Part shown: positions 35,503 to 47,903 of the stretch, one piece after another | Layout: each line of letters begins with the position of its first letter | Numbering within the stretch: position 1 is the first letter of the stretch | From: Calliphora vicina | Taxonomy: Eukaryota > Arthropoda > Insecta > Diptera > Calliphoridae | Reading direction: 5' to 3' | DNA: 64,000 bases | Assembly: GCF_958450345.1 (NCBI RefSeq) | Contig: NC_088780.1 | Location: 155,726,726 to 155,790,725, forward strand | Notes under the pieces: generated by a model | Told to the model about the DNA's origin: nothing | The model's input: the letters and a program-made list of their open reading frames with translations, nothing else | The model's database searches: none | Translations under genes and position numbers: made by a program

Positions 35503-37514
35503 TTTTAACGCCTTAATTGATCAATTATTATAGGCATACTTATCTTTTATTCCATTTAAATAATATTAAATATAAATAAATATTTTCACATCGTTAAAAG
35601 TAGAAAAGAAATTAATTTCATTTTAAACAGACCTTCTTAACAGTAATTTACATATTCTTCAAAAAGTTTTCAACAAAACAGAAAAGAAGTACAAATTTAT
35701 TAAATAAACTTGTTGAATTGAATTAAATCCCAAGGTTATGTCATGATATTTTATTTTCTACAAATATTTCGTCGATAAATCTCTGCTACATATTGCAACT
35801 AAATGATGACAACACACTGCGTATGATTAATATTTATTTGAGCAAATATTTCGTACTTATGCGCCCAAGTAACTGAACAAGCAGTTAAACACACAACAAC
35901 CAAATAACTTCAACAAATCATGCCACCATCCCAAGATGGCTAAATTTTAATGTTGTTCTAAACTGTCTGTTGAGGGATGTTTGCCAGCTTGTCGGTTTTG
36001 TATGTTTATTATAATTTTATGCAAATACATGTCATCCCCCTTTTTATATTCTCTCCAACTCCATCTCTTGTTTTTGTTTATTTTTTAGTAAAATGTATGT
36101 CAATACAACGGAAATTTTCGCATTTTTCTTTTCTTTACATTCTATTAAAACGCGATAAAGTTATTGGTCCTTTTTAATATTCCATTTATTGTATAACAAA
36201 CATTGTTGTGTGTGTTTTTTTCACTTTACTTTACTTTATTTTAAGTTAATTTATATTGTATGCATGAAAACAAAAAACGGAAGCACATTTATTTATTTAT
36301 TTTTTGTATCCTTTCATATTGTAACAAAATCAATACCATATGTCTGTTTGTTCATTGTTTGGGGATTTAAATTTAAAAAGAAATAAGATACAAATGAACC
36401 TTGATAACGGTTTTAACAATAAAGTTCGTGACAAAGGCAGGAAGGAGGACATTTAACTCTTAAGAGAATTAACAATGTTTGCAAATATTTTTATAAGTTT
36501 AAACAAATATAATAATAAATTATATGGAGGGGCATGTTTTCTTAAGGAAGTTTATTTAAAGGGCCCAAGAAAAACACAATGCAAATTTCAATGCGATCGA
36601 TTTTAAGAACAAACAAAAGAAATTTATTCAAAATTTATTATACGTTATTATTAACCATTTACCTTAAATTTTGCATTGATTTGTTACAAGATTTTTGGCA
36701 AACTTTAAATTGTTCCAGAAACATAAATCATAAAATTGTTTTCCTTCATTTTATTTGATTTAGAACTTTATAAAAAATTTTATTTTCTGCATCATTTTCC
36801 AAATAAATAACAACAAATATATTCTTTGTATTAAATTTCCTTTAAACTTTGTAACTTATTTTTTTTCGGAAATATTTTTGTACATTTGCATATTGCTTGA
36901 TGGGGTTTCTTTTGTATAAAAGTAGAGAATTATTTTAAATTAAATCAACTTGAATCATTTAATAGTCTGTGTGTGCATGAATAAGTGAGTGAGTGCAACA
37001 TGAGTGAATAAGATGCCAAGGAAATACATTAAAGTTTGTTTGTTTGATAAATCGTTGTGCTTCAATTGCCATGAAAATTTTGCTCAATTATGCACAAATG
37101 ATAGGGGAGTACTATTACAGCCGTAATAGGACACAGTGGGGTAGAAAAAAGTGGTTATTTCAAATAAACTACAAATTAATACGTAAAAAAGGGGCAGAAT
37201 CCAAATTTTTTGGAAATAAATCTGATCGGGATAACATTTGACGTGAGCGTAGAGAAAGTAAAAAACTCCGTCCTTGAAAAATATTGCACTTTTTCATATT
37301 TAAATGTGAGAACCATTGACTTGTCAGAACCATTGATTTGTTGTTGAACAAAATATTAAGAAGTATGAAAAAGTACGGAGTTTTAAAGTGGCATATTTTT
37401 GAATCTAATTGAGATATTGACTTGACATTTTTTTGTAAGACCACACCTTTACTTATCTAAACCAAAAAAAAAAAAAATAGTTCGGAATAAATGTGGATCA
37501 AATTGTTCCTAATA
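35503..37514. other. AT-rich intergenic sequence
   Basis: No gene seen. Short Phe/Tyr-rich frames at 35977-36386 are by-products of T-rich sequence. A stretch at 37183-37218 (GGGGCAGAATCCAAATTTTT) is complementary to one at 43366-43395, so part of it is a dispersed repeat. Confidence 0.45.
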
Positions 37515-37863
37515 CAGGCAAATCCCGGTATAACGAATCTCACTTTAACGAAAATCCGATTTAACGTACGGTCGAATTCGTAACATTGACCACCTTATAT
37601 AACGAACGTTTCAAAAATTGTATGCTCGATATAACGAATGATCAAAAAAAACAAACAAAATTAAACAAACGACCAAATTTTTAGCATTGACAACCTTATA
37701 TAGCGAATATTTCGAAAATTGTACGCTCAATATAACGAACAGTAAGTATAAAAACAAAAGTAGTAAAGAACGTAAAAATAAGAAAATAAGTCGTTACAGT
37801 ACCGTTTTCAATGGTTAATAATAGGTGCTGACATTTTTTCTATAGTGGTTTTAATTGCTTGTT

Positions 37864-37995
37864 TTCACAATATCGAATGAAAGATTTCGTTCGATAGAAA
37901 AACGATTCGTTCACATAAATATGAAGTTAGGGAATCCAAAATCAGCTTTCTTTCGCTTAGAATGCGAACGAAATCTTTCATTCGATATTGTGAAT
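37864..37995. mobile_element. 132-bp palindromic MITE nested in the pogo-like element
   Basis: Arms TTCACAATATCGAATGAAAG (continuing ATTTCGTTCG) and CTTTCATTCGATATTGTGAA are perfect 30-bp complements. It lies wholly inside the pogo-like element and is therefore younger or was captured by it. Confidence 0.78.
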
Positions 37996-38267
37996 CAGAC
38001 TATAATTCACGTGAATTAAATATAGGAAACCGTAGAAGAATTTCATTGAAAGAAAAACTAAAAATTTTGATGAATGAATGAAATATGGAATAATAAAATT
38101 CTCAACATGTATTTTGAAGAAAATGAAAACATTTTATAGTGACTAAGTGTTTCCAGTAAATTGTCTTTACACAAATTAAGTGGAATCTAGAATCTTCAAA
38201 ATCTGTTTTTTTTTTAAATGTTTGTCCCTGAGTTTAATTTTCATTTTCCGAATCGAAATCCCTTACA

Positions 38268-38420
38268 ATGAAGGCTTTATTAATCATGGATAATACACAA
38301 AGCCATCCTCCAGAAGAACAATTAGTAAAAACAACTATAGATATACAAATTTGGACGATATTCATGCCTCCTAATGTCACACCGCTCATCCAACCTAATT
38401 CCAATATAGAAAAAGTATAA
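38268..38420 (+). pseudogene. pogo/Tigger transposase fragment (DDE core)
   Basis: Fifty codons starting MKALLIMDNTQSHPPEEQLV and containing MPPNVTPLIQPN, then TAA next to the right end repeats. MDN carries the second catalytic Asp in this family. The usual QPMD is QPNS here, and everything before and after is missing. Non-functional. Confidence 0.75.
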
Positions 38421-38489
38421 CGAATTTTTCAATTTAACGAATGGGCCTGACAACATATCGTTCGTTATACCGGGATTTGCCTGTATTAG

Positions 38490-40151
38490 CAATGTTATTC
38501 AAATTTCGATACAAAATTTAGTTTTAGAACTCAATAAATATGTAATAAAATCTTTATTTATTAACAAAACTCAATGAAATTTTCAACGTTTTTTAAATTT
38601 GTCATTCTAAATAACAAAGTGCAAAAAAAACTTCTCTAAAGGTCAACGGGAATCCTGCAATTCCTAAAAATTGGAGCGAAAATCCCAAAAATGGTATTTT
38701 TACAATTTTGCCCATAGGGTCCACATTTCTTTTGGGGCGGGGAAAATACAAGGTTTCCAAAGCTGCTATCCATTTTTTGATCTCAGCTGTGGGATTTTAG
38801 AACATGTGGCGCACAGTTGAAGTTTTGATAAAAAATAAGTCAAATTCCGAAGACGTATGGGGCGACATGTTCGAAAAATAGGATATGTTTTTTGTACCAA
38901 AATGTTCTCCGTAAAGATACTTTACAGAAAAACATAAATTCTTAAAGAAAATTTTTTTGTAATAAACTAAAAACAACAAAAATTTATTATTTTTTGAATT
39001 TTTAAATTGAAAATCGTTTATTTTTGGATCCATAATTGATATTGCTCTGAAATCTTTTGTATATTATTGGAAATTTAGTTGTCTAACTAACAAAGTTATC
39101 CAAAAGTACGACCTATATTTTTAAAAAATCGGACCAAGGTCTGGAAAAATTTTTAAATTTCAATTTTGAAATGCCTATAACTCGGAAATTGTAAAAGCAC
39201 ATGTAAGCCGAGCGCTTGCATGGGAAATAAAAAAATTGCACGTGTTTAAAAATTGTATATGTCGAAGGTACCCCACTTTGAGCCATACCGCCGCTCCTGG
39301 AGCATTTGTAGGGTCTGTTTTAATAACTTAAACTCGAATTCTCCTTGGCTACGCCCACGTCAAAATTTATACCGATCGGACCAGCCCACGATGCACACTG
39401 TCGCGAAGGCGGCCAAAAATAAAAAAAAAATAGTTTTGAATTAAAACGAACAAATTACTGTATTTTGTGTGCAATATTCTAATTAAATAAAATCAAAAAG
39501 AATTTTTAAAAAAGACTGATTTTTTAAAAAGTTTTGATGATTCAAAGTCAACAGTTTTTAGGTAAGTACGCAAATATTTGAAAATATGGTAAGAACGTAT
39601 GCAAATTGTAACAGCTTAATTAAAAAAAAGTGTTGATATTACAGTACAACTTGCAATAAAATATAATGGCAATATTTTTATAATATGGCTACATTACGTT
39701 CTTCCATATTTTGTAACTCATATGCGATGTACCGTTACTTATAATGTAAATGGAAAGAAAAACATTTTCAAGTGAAAAAAGTACAAGTTTGGTGGTCTAT
39801 AGAAAAAAAATATAAAAAAATATATTTTTCATACTCTGACATTATATTTTTACAAGTAATTAGATTTAAAAACTTTCGGTTTCATGTTCACCTTTTTCCC
39901 CTAAGAGTTTATTTTTACAATTTTCAGTGACAACTCAGATCAAAATACATACGTTTTTTGATATTTGTCTTAGACATAAAACATTTAGTGCAGCAAAGTC
40001 TAATATAATAACTTATGTTGAAAATACTGGTAAAATATAACTTTCTAATGAAAAAATTAAAGAAATTAACTTTATATTATTAAGAATTAAAACTAATTAT
40101 AAAAAGCATAATTATATGAAAGAACGATTTATAAATAAATGTTCCTCATGA
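38490..40151. other. Unassigned repeat-like sequence
   Basis: AT-rich. Contains a short G/C-richer part at 39240-39410 (ATACCGATCGGACCAGCCCA) but no reading frame of note. Confidence 0.4.
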
Positions 40152-40682
40152 CGATTTTTTAATAACATTGAAATTTCGTCTAAGATAACAGAAATTGATC
40201 CTTCTCTTATTAAAAATTTTTCCTTGATATTGAGGACTCTTTCTAGTGGAAAAGAAATTAATATAAAAAATTTTGAAGTACTTCTAAGTGAAACGTGGAA
40301 ATTATACATGGACAAATATTCATGGTATTATATGCCCGCTACGGTTCATGGAGTAGAATTTATTAAACGTTTGAGCATACCGATAGGCATATTATCTGAG
40401 GAAGCCCTGGAATCGACTCATAAAGTTGTAAGAAATACTCGTTTATACCACACCAGAAAAACAAATCGCCAATCTACTAATAAAGATCTTATCGAAAGAA
40501 TGATTTTGATGTCTGAATCAAAACTATCTATTTTCAGACAAGATAAGAATAACACAAATTTTAGTCTTACTGACATACAAAATTTTATTACTGAAGAAAT
40601 ACATGAAAATGATCAAACTTTGCAAAACTTAGTATTAAGTGAGGATGAAGTGAGTGATACTGAATGTAATTCAGATGAATAG
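40152..40682 (+). pseudogene. C-terminal fragment of an insect transposon-type protein
   Basis: From the TGA at 40149 the frame stays open for 176 codons to TAG: RFFNNIEISSKITEIDPSLI..., WYYMPATVHGVEFIKRL, SIPIGILSEEALESTHKVVR, HTRKTNRQSTNKDL, and an acidic end DEVSDTECNSDE. From memory, a motif of the form PIG-x-LSEEA-x-E...R-x-HTRK...TN-x-D recurs at the C-terminus of uncharacterised multicopy insect proteins, probably transposases. No N-terminal part is readable and no start codon is convincing. The frame is unusually intact for this neighbourhood, so the insertion may be recent. Confidence 0.5.
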
Positions 40683-41690
40683 CATTTATTTTATAAATTT
40701 TTGTTACATACATATCTATATTGTTGTTCTTCCTGTATATTAAATATTGAATTTGAAAATGATTAAATTCAAAATAAAAACAAGAATTAAAACTTCATTC
40801 TGTTTTAAAATATATAGCTTTGTACATTACATAAGCCAGAAAGAAATATTCTTCCAGTAAAATTTTAATAGTAATATTAAAATAAAATACTCTCCGAGAC
40901 TATTATCTCTAGTAATGGGCAACAATTTTAAATTTAATTAAAATTTCGATTTCAAGGACACAATATGTCCACTCATTTGCTGGAACAACGTCATAACTCA
41001 AAAACAGGAGTTTTACAGAAAATCAGATTAAAGTTTTTCACACACAATACAAAAAGCTAATTTTATTATTTTTTCAATGCTGAGTATACAAGATATTTGT
41101 GTGAAATTTTTACAGTTAACTCTTTCAAAAGTTATTCATAGTTAAAGTAAAAGTAAGAACATCACACGTATAAATGTATACATTGTGGAACAATCATTAT
41201 TAACTCAAAAATAAAATTTTTTGAGTTGTAACATTTTTGCAGCAAATGAGCGATATGAAAAGGACATATCCGAGTAGCCACAATTAAGTTATAAAATTAA
41301 GGGCATTATTACACAAATTGCAGAATATAATGTGAAGGACACGAGTCCTTGTAATTTAAATGTCCAAATTGCATGTATGATTTGTAGTATATGTTGTGTG
41401 TAGTTAAACATTTAACTCATTACAAGTGAAGGAAATTAATTTTTTACATTGAATGAAATTTTGATGAAGCATTAAAAAATATATTTAGATTAGTGTCTAT
41501 ACAAAATTTCAATAAGTTAAACTGTTTTTTTCTCCGTTATGGTAATTTTTTTTCAAGAATATATGGGAAGGACACGAATCCTTGATATTTAACTGTCCAA
41601 ATTTTAGGTGTGATTATATTTTACCAATTTAAACACGTGTGCCAAATTTTATTACTGTACGATAACTCCTTCTATTTTTGGCCGCTCGTT
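40683..41690. other. Flank of the transposon-type fragment, with repeated GGAC...GTCC boxes
   Basis: No gene. Four short imperfect palindromes occur: GGACACAATATGTCC (about 40957), GGACATATCC (about 41256), GGACACGAGTCC (about 41337) and GGACACGAATCC (about 41570). The last two sit in a longer shared context (TTTAAATGTCCAAATT / TTTAACTGTCCAAATT). Confidence 0.45.
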
Positions 41691-41699
41691 ATATAAACA

Positions 41700-43345
41700 C
41701 ACGACACTGTGCGATGGGGCCAATGACAGGTTTTGAGGCAAAAAGTCCTTTTTTCAAGTCAACCATTTCAAAAAAATAATAACGGAATTTTATATTTAAC
41801 ACCTTGAAACACTCAAATATTAAAAAATTAAAGTCAGGTGGCAACTCATGGCGACATGCCGAGCTGCCAAAGTTGCCAAGTTTTGCTTTGCTACATTTTC
41901 CGACATTCAATCATAATGAAACAACAAAGGAATTTTAGTCGTCAAACAAAAACTTTTAAGATTATAAAAATTTTGTAAAATGGAAAACACTTGTAAAGGT
42001 GTGTTAATTAAAATATTATTAAAAATTTCAAAAAAAAGTTAGATGTAGTAAATAATTTTTTGTGTCAACTTGTGTTGTCTTTTTTGTGAAGTTTTTGCTG
42101 TCGTCCATATATTCTTTGGAATAGAACTTTGTTTATCCGAGCGTATCCGTGAAAAAATATATGTGTGGGGAAAGGTAATAATGTGCCGCTGTTTATAAAA
42201 ATTTATTTCCTGATAGCGTATAACTTAAAAATTTGGATATTTATAGCCTAAACCTCCATAGTGGGGAGGGTATATTGGGTTAGTGCTGATGTTTATAACG
42301 AGCAAAAATATTGTTCCAACACCCACCTTATGGTGTACCAATCTGCTCTCTTTCGATCACTTTCTGAGTCGATTAAGCGATGTCCGTCCGTCCGCCTGTC
42401 CTTCTGTCAATGTAAACCTTGTAATTAAACTACAGGTTGCAATTTTAAAGATAATACGACAATATTTGGTACAAGCATTTCTCTTATACCAGGGACAAAG
42501 CCTATTGTATTTGGTTAGACTCGGTCCATTATTTCTCCTAGCCCCCATACGATTGCCCTATCTGAAAATAGTTAAGCTCTCATAAAAATCTTAGTTATAT
42601 AGATATCCAAACCAAATTCACCACAAATAGGCTTTATATAAGCCGAAATCGCACCAAAAAATTTTGTGACGATCGGTCCTTAATTAGTCATAGCTCCCAT
42701 ATAAGGCCCACTTCCGAAAATCACTTTAACCAGCATATATCTCTTAAAAATGTGGGTATTCCATTAAAATTCAATACAAATAAGTTCTATAGATACAAAA
42801 TTCATATCACCAAATTTTATAACGATCGGTCCATAATTAGTCATAGCTCCCATATAAGGCTCACTTCCAAAAATCATTTTAACGAGCATAGATTTCTTAC
42901 AGATGTTCGTTTTAAAATAAAATTCAACACAAATAAGTTTCATATACACAGAAAACATGCCACCTAATTTTAGGGCGATTTGTCCATAACTAGTGATAGC
43001 TCCTCACTTAATTTCACGATCCGCCTATAGCCATGCATATATTTCCTGTCACTAGAGGTGGGTGTGGCAGTAGGCGGATTGACTTGAAATGATTACTAAT
43101 GTCTTTGGTGAACATTTATGCGACCTAATTGAAAGTCAGAAACTTATTATTTTCCAGTGATCTTCATCCGCAGTTGCACTTTAATACACCTACTGGAAAT
43201 AGGCGTGGCACTGCCCGATAGACTTAAATTTTTTACTGGAAATTTAAAAACTTATTATTATCATCTGTACGAAGTTTTAAAGGTCTAGCTGTTTCCTGTG
43301 ATTTATTGCCTCAAAACTGGTCGTTGGCCCCATCGTGCAGCCGTT
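41700..43345. repeat. Inverted pair of about 38 bp enclosing 1.6 kb
   Basis: ACTGTGCGATGGGGCCAATG...TTTTGAGGCAA at 41708-41744 is complementary to TTGCCTCAAAACTGG...TTGGCCCCATCGTGCAG at 43303-43338. They could be ends of a composite element; a family B copy lies between them. No target duplication is seen. Confidence 0.45.
42241..43030 (+). repeat. Dispersed repeat family B, copy
   Basis: Begins near ACCTCCATAGTGGGGAGGGT, then GATGTCCGTCCGTCCGCCTG and repeated CGATCGGTCCATAATTAGTC / TAGCTCCCATATAAGGC modules. Within this copy the module of about 115 bp (GGTCC..TAATTAGTCATAGC) is present three times. Confidence 0.65.
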
Positions 43346-43479
43346 TAGAAATACCAGATTTATTTCCAAAAAATTTTGATTCTGCCCCACTGTGCAGCGC
43401 CTATAATAAACTAACTCGCAACTTATACAGCACACTTTAAGGCAGTTAATTTGTCTTTACTTAACGATTCTTCAAATTA

Positions 43480-43690
43480 GACATCAACCAGTCAATTTTC
43501 TCACGGCCAATTTATATACGCTGCATTATCATCTAGATTCTTCTTGAAAGCTCTATTTCTAGTTTTGTCCGTTAAGATCATTTAACGGACAAAACTAGTA
43601 TATTCGAATTCTAGAGATATTAATGTTAATGTTAACAGCTTAAACTGCCTACTTATCAACATTTAAAATTAACTTATTCCCATTCAGAGT
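43480..43690. repeat. Dispersed repeat with hairpin, shared with 58760-58860
   Basis: CGAATTCTAGAG and ATGTTAATGTTAACAGCTTAAAC recur in similar order at 58794-58840. It may be LTR-derived, but the ends are not defined. Confidence 0.4.
43559..43598. repeat. Perfect 17-bp stem hairpin
   Basis: CTAGTTTTGTCCGTTAA and TTAACGGACAAAACTAG enclose GATCAT. The related copy near 58783 has only one arm (CTTAACGGACAAC), so the inversion is particular to this copy. Confidence 0.8.
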
Positions 43691-43700
43691 CCTACCTTAT

Positions 43701-44703
43701 TATACCCTACACCACCATAGTGGGGAGGGTTTAATGCGTTTGTGCAGATGTTTGTAACGCCCAAAAATATTAGTCTAAAGGCTTCATTAGTCTTTACTTT
43801 CCGTTGCTGTTGCGTTCTGTTCCGTTCTGGATTTTACTTATGACAGTTAGTTGTTCTGTGACAAAATACATATATAATTTTTCTTTTCTTTTAACACATA
43901 ATTCCTCTTTAAAACACATTAACTTACCTGGCATTCCCATTTCCTTTTATATTTTCGCCCAGGCGCCTCGTTTTTTTCCAAATTTCTAATAAATTTCACA
44001 AAATCAATAACAAATAATTTTTTTCTTTATTTGAAATGCCGCTGTCACTTACAATTACGTAGACAATTTTTGTTTTTAACAGGTTCGTCCGGAACAGAAC
44101 GGAACAGCACAGAAAAACTAACTACAACTGATTCGGAACGTAACAGAAAGCCTTACCTTAAAGTATACCGATCGACTGGGATCAGTTTTGAATGGACCCA
44201 AGTGAGCTGTTTGAAGAGTGGATACCCATGTATTCTAAGCCTATTGAAACTGGCTGAAATCGGTCCATTATTTCACCTAGTCCCCAAACAAATGTCCTTC
44301 CGAAATTGGACTTTATCGGTCATAAATGTTTAATTTATATATGTATCTCCACAAATTTCGCTCCAAATAAGTTTTATATATACAAAATTCATGTAACCAA
44401 ATTTTGTTACGATCGGTCAATAATTAGTCATAGCTCCCATATAGACCCGCTTCCGAAAATCACTTTAACGTGCATTAAAAATGTTGGTATACTCACAAAA
44501 TTCAACATAGTAAACTTTCATATAGACATAAATCACACGACCTAATTTCATGGTGATCGGTCCATAATTGGTCATAGCACCCATATAAGGCCCACTTCCG
44601 AAAATCACTCACAAATATAAATTATTGAAATTTTAAAAGGAAAATTGTTTTTGCTCTTTTACTTAGTGTAGGGCTTGACCGACCATACTTTCTTACTTGT
44701 TTC
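43701..44703 (+). repeat. Dispersed repeat family B, longest copy
   Basis: Starts TATACCCTACACCACCATAG and ends GCTTGACCGACCATACTTTC TTACTTGTTT. Contains AAAGTATACCGATCGACT and the GATCGGTCCATAATT modules. It is interrupted by an inverted-repeat insertion at 43797-44150. Same ends in reverse at 52921-53644. Confidence 0.72.
43797..44150. mobile_element. 354-bp inverted-repeat insertion in family B
   Basis: Left CTTTCCGTTGCTGTTGCGTT CTGTTCCGTTCTGG; right arm GGAACAGAACGGAACAGCAC and the end CGTAACAGAAAG. The arms are imperfectly complementary, and the flanking family B sequence resumes at ACCTTAAAGTATACCG. Confidence 0.62.
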
Positions 44704-44788
44704 AACTAAGAACACTAATAAAAAGGGCAACACTTTTAACAGACAATATTAACTTACAGACCCCATCAATTCAAAATTCTCATATTTT

Positions 44789-45308
44789 TATACCCTTCAC
44801 CTTCGTGAGAAGGGTATATATAAGTTTGTCACTCCGTTTGTAATTTCCACAATATAATTTTCCGATTTACCCTATAAAGTATATATATTCTGGATCTGGA
44901 TAGCTCGGTTGCTATTTAAAATCGAGAAAATCTGTCCACAAATGGCTGAGATATGAGGAAAAAACCAGGACAACCTCGATTTTTTACCTATATTTGGATT
45001 ACTATGTCATTAATACAGACAATATGGATATCTAATGATAGATACTTCAAAGACCTATGCAACGACATATAGAAAGTTGGACTTACAATGGGTCAGAATC
45101 CGAAAAAAAAATTTAACCCGATTTTTTTTTTTTTACCAAAAGTTTTCTTTTGCTAAATATTAAAAAAAAATTCGAAAATTTTTTTTCCAACTTTGGAAAA
45201 AAAAAAAATTTTGTTACCTAAAAATATTTAAAATTTTTATTTTGAAGCATAATTTTTTGAAGGGTATATAAAATACGGCACAGCCGAATAAAGCTCTCTT
45301 ACTTATTT
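44789..45308 (+). repeat. Dispersed repeat family A, internally deleted copy
   Basis: Starts TATACCCTTCACCTTCGTGA with its hairpin and ends with the ACGGCACAGCCG hairpin box and TCTTACTTA. It lacks the CATGTCCGTCTG segment. Shares GACAATATGGATATCTAATG with the copy at 54717. Confidence 0.72.
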
Positions 45309-46490
45309 AATAATGCTTCGTGCTCACTGAATTGCTTTGAAAAACTATTATGAACCATCATGGTATTCCTTTTAATCACCCTTTAAAAAAATCTAATTTA
45401 TATAATTGCCAATTTAATGAAGTTGTAACAAAAACCAAAACACCTGAATCCTACATTTGTTGCACTTTAATATAATTTCCATAAATTTGACGCAATAAAC
45501 TTGTTTTAAAATATTTTGTTACCCGTTCAGAGTCCTAGCTATTTTCAGTTAAGAACTCAAATAAAAGTCAAATTCTAAATATTCTGATGCCTTATAAAAT
45601 TTTAAATCAATCAATCTAACTTTTTGATTTTGAATATTCAAAGTATTGTTTGAAATTGCTTTTAATTGAAATAACTTACCTTAAAATATTAGATGTTTGC
45701 CATTTTTAAATAAAAATTTCATTAAATTTAACAATTTCTTTATTTATTTATATATTAATGCATTTTAATTTATATATAAGTTGAATAAAATTGGAATCTC
45801 AAAGTCTTAAGTGATAAATAATGTAATATTCATTGTTTATAAACATTTTGCTATATTCGTAATAACACAAACATATATTAAATTATAAAATAAGAACCTG
45901 GAAATTAATTTATTACAAACTAAAGCAATTTAATTAAAAACTATTTTCAAGAATATCAAAACAGTTTTAAAGAATTTAAAATTTCTTTTAAAGAATTTAT
46001 TTTAACATTTAAATAAAGAAGTGTTGTTAGCATACATTTAGGCATTTTTTATTAAGCAAAAGTGGTGTGTTAAAAAAAAATGTTGATTCATAAAGTTTAA
46101 AGTAGGCATTTGATTAAAATATCAATTTATCACACAGTTATTTGTATTTATAGAACAAACTGTACAATTTACAACAATTAGCGTGTTTTCTCATTATTTT
46201 TTTTTTTAATAATAACAATAGAATACTATATTAATTATCTTAGTTTTAAATAAATTATATACAAGTTTTAACAAATACTAAATATAAAATACTTGTTTAA
46301 ACAATTATAAAAATTGTAATAACTGCTTCCTGAAATGACAATTATTTACTACTTATTCCAGAATATTTATTAAATTAGCGCCTCCCTATTGAATGCTAAG
46401 CAATTTTAATCATTTAATTTGCCTAAATATTGGCTTGTTTTTACACCTTTCGCCATAAGTTGTAAATTTTACATTTATGAAATCGAATTT
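45309..46490. other. AT-rich intergenic spacer
   Basis: Nothing recognised. Confidence 0.5.
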
Positions 46491-47050
46491 TTATACCCTT
46501 CACCATGAATGGCAAGGATTTGTAATTTCTACATTTTTCATTTGAGACCACATAAAGTATATATGTATGTATATTCTGGATCATAGACAACAACTAGATA
46601 GGTAACTGAGAGCCAAAAACCTAAGTCTGTTGTCAGAAATCTAATTCATGAGAATGTATTGCATGTATTTTGTTTTTGTATCTCCCGTATGTGTGAAAAG
46701 ATAGTAATAGTTACTCTCTCCTTCCGTTCTATGCGTTTATCCTATGTTCTGGATCGTTATAGACAGCGGAGTTTGTCTGTTGAAATCAACTTTCTGAGGC
46801 CCCCAAATAACTTTCATACATATTTGGTACATCAATATATCCGCTATAGTCCAACTTAGATTGCTATTTGTACTCGACAAAATCGGTCCACAAATTGCTG
46901 ATATATTTACAAAAAACTACTACCTCTATTTTTTCACTATAATTCTTTTTTCACCAACCATTTCATTCCACCAAATATTTTAATATTTAAAGTATACTTT
47001 AGTGATGGTTGTATAAGATTCGGAACATCCAAATATAATAAGGGTTTTAT
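46491..47050 (+). repeat. Dispersed repeat family A, diverged copy
   Basis: TATACCCTTCACCATGAATG at the left, AAAGTATATATG...ATTCTGGATC inside, and TATAAGATTCGGAACATCC near the right end. It is diverged, and the terminal hairpins are damaged. Confidence 0.55.
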
Positions 47051-47161
47051 ATTTGTCTTAATGTGTGTCCTAATTGTTATCATAACTTTAAAAAAATTAT
47101 TTCATATTTTTCGTATTCCAATTACATACATATTTTATTGTAGTTAAAATAGATACATATG

Positions 47162-47903
47162 GGCAATTCCATGAGAATGACTACCACGACTGAAAACCCA
47201 AAAACCCTTGAAACTTTTTTTCAAGATGATTAGAATAAGAGAAAACACTAAAATATTACTATGTGTAAGTATTTAGAGCTTATTACAATATTTTATTGGT
47301 AAAAATAATAGTTTAAACTGACTATATTTATTTTTTTAATTTAATTGGCGTGTTTTTGGCTAAAACTTAGCATATAGTGTGAAATGAATTTGACTCTGAT
47401 TGTTTATTTGCTATTATAAAATTGTTTATTGAAACCGAATGTATATTTTCTATTCACTTTTTTAGTTTTTGTATACATATGTTTATTTACAGAATATATA
47501 TTGTTTTACTATAAGAGAAAAATCTGTCACGTACGGTATGTCACGTACGATATTAAATTTTATTTATTATAAAATCATCCAAAGATTGTTTTTATTTAAA
47601 TATGATGGATTGTAAAGGAAAAATATTTCGTTTAGTGTAAGAAATTAAAAGAAAATATAACGCCTCTCACGATTCGAAAATTTCTATTTCTACATGTACC
47701 TTAAAATTACTTCCGTTTTATGTCACGTACGATATACCCTTATTTCGCTCGATATTTTGGTCAACAATGTTTCGAAAGAACTCTTATTTTAAAATATAGT
47801 ATCTTTGAATGAAACATAAAGACCAAATTATTTTTCAGATACTCTTATTTTTGCCAAATCTATTCCACTCTATAGGCGTACAAATGTCACGTATGGAATT
47901 GCC
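47162..47903. mobile_element. 742-bp element with short TIRs and GTCACGTACG boxes
   Basis: Left end GGCAATTCCATGAGAATGAC, right end complement of GGCAATTCCATACGTGACAT. Internal boxes GTCACGTACGGTATGTCACG and TATGTCACGTACGATATA are repeated near 47526, 47542 and 47719. No coding sequence. Confidence 0.6.

Larger units (their letters stand above)
37515..38483 (+). mobile_element. pogo/Tigger-like transposon, internally deleted (969 bp)
   Basis: Ends CAGGCAAATCCCGGTATAAC and its exact complement, with TA on both sides. Repeats of the type TATAACGAA run inward from the left end. A transposase scrap lies at 38268-38420 and a smaller inverted-repeat element at 37864. The TIR style and the MDN...PPNVTPLIQP protein motif fit the pogo/Tigger branch of the Tc1/mariner superfamily. 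Confidence 0.82.
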
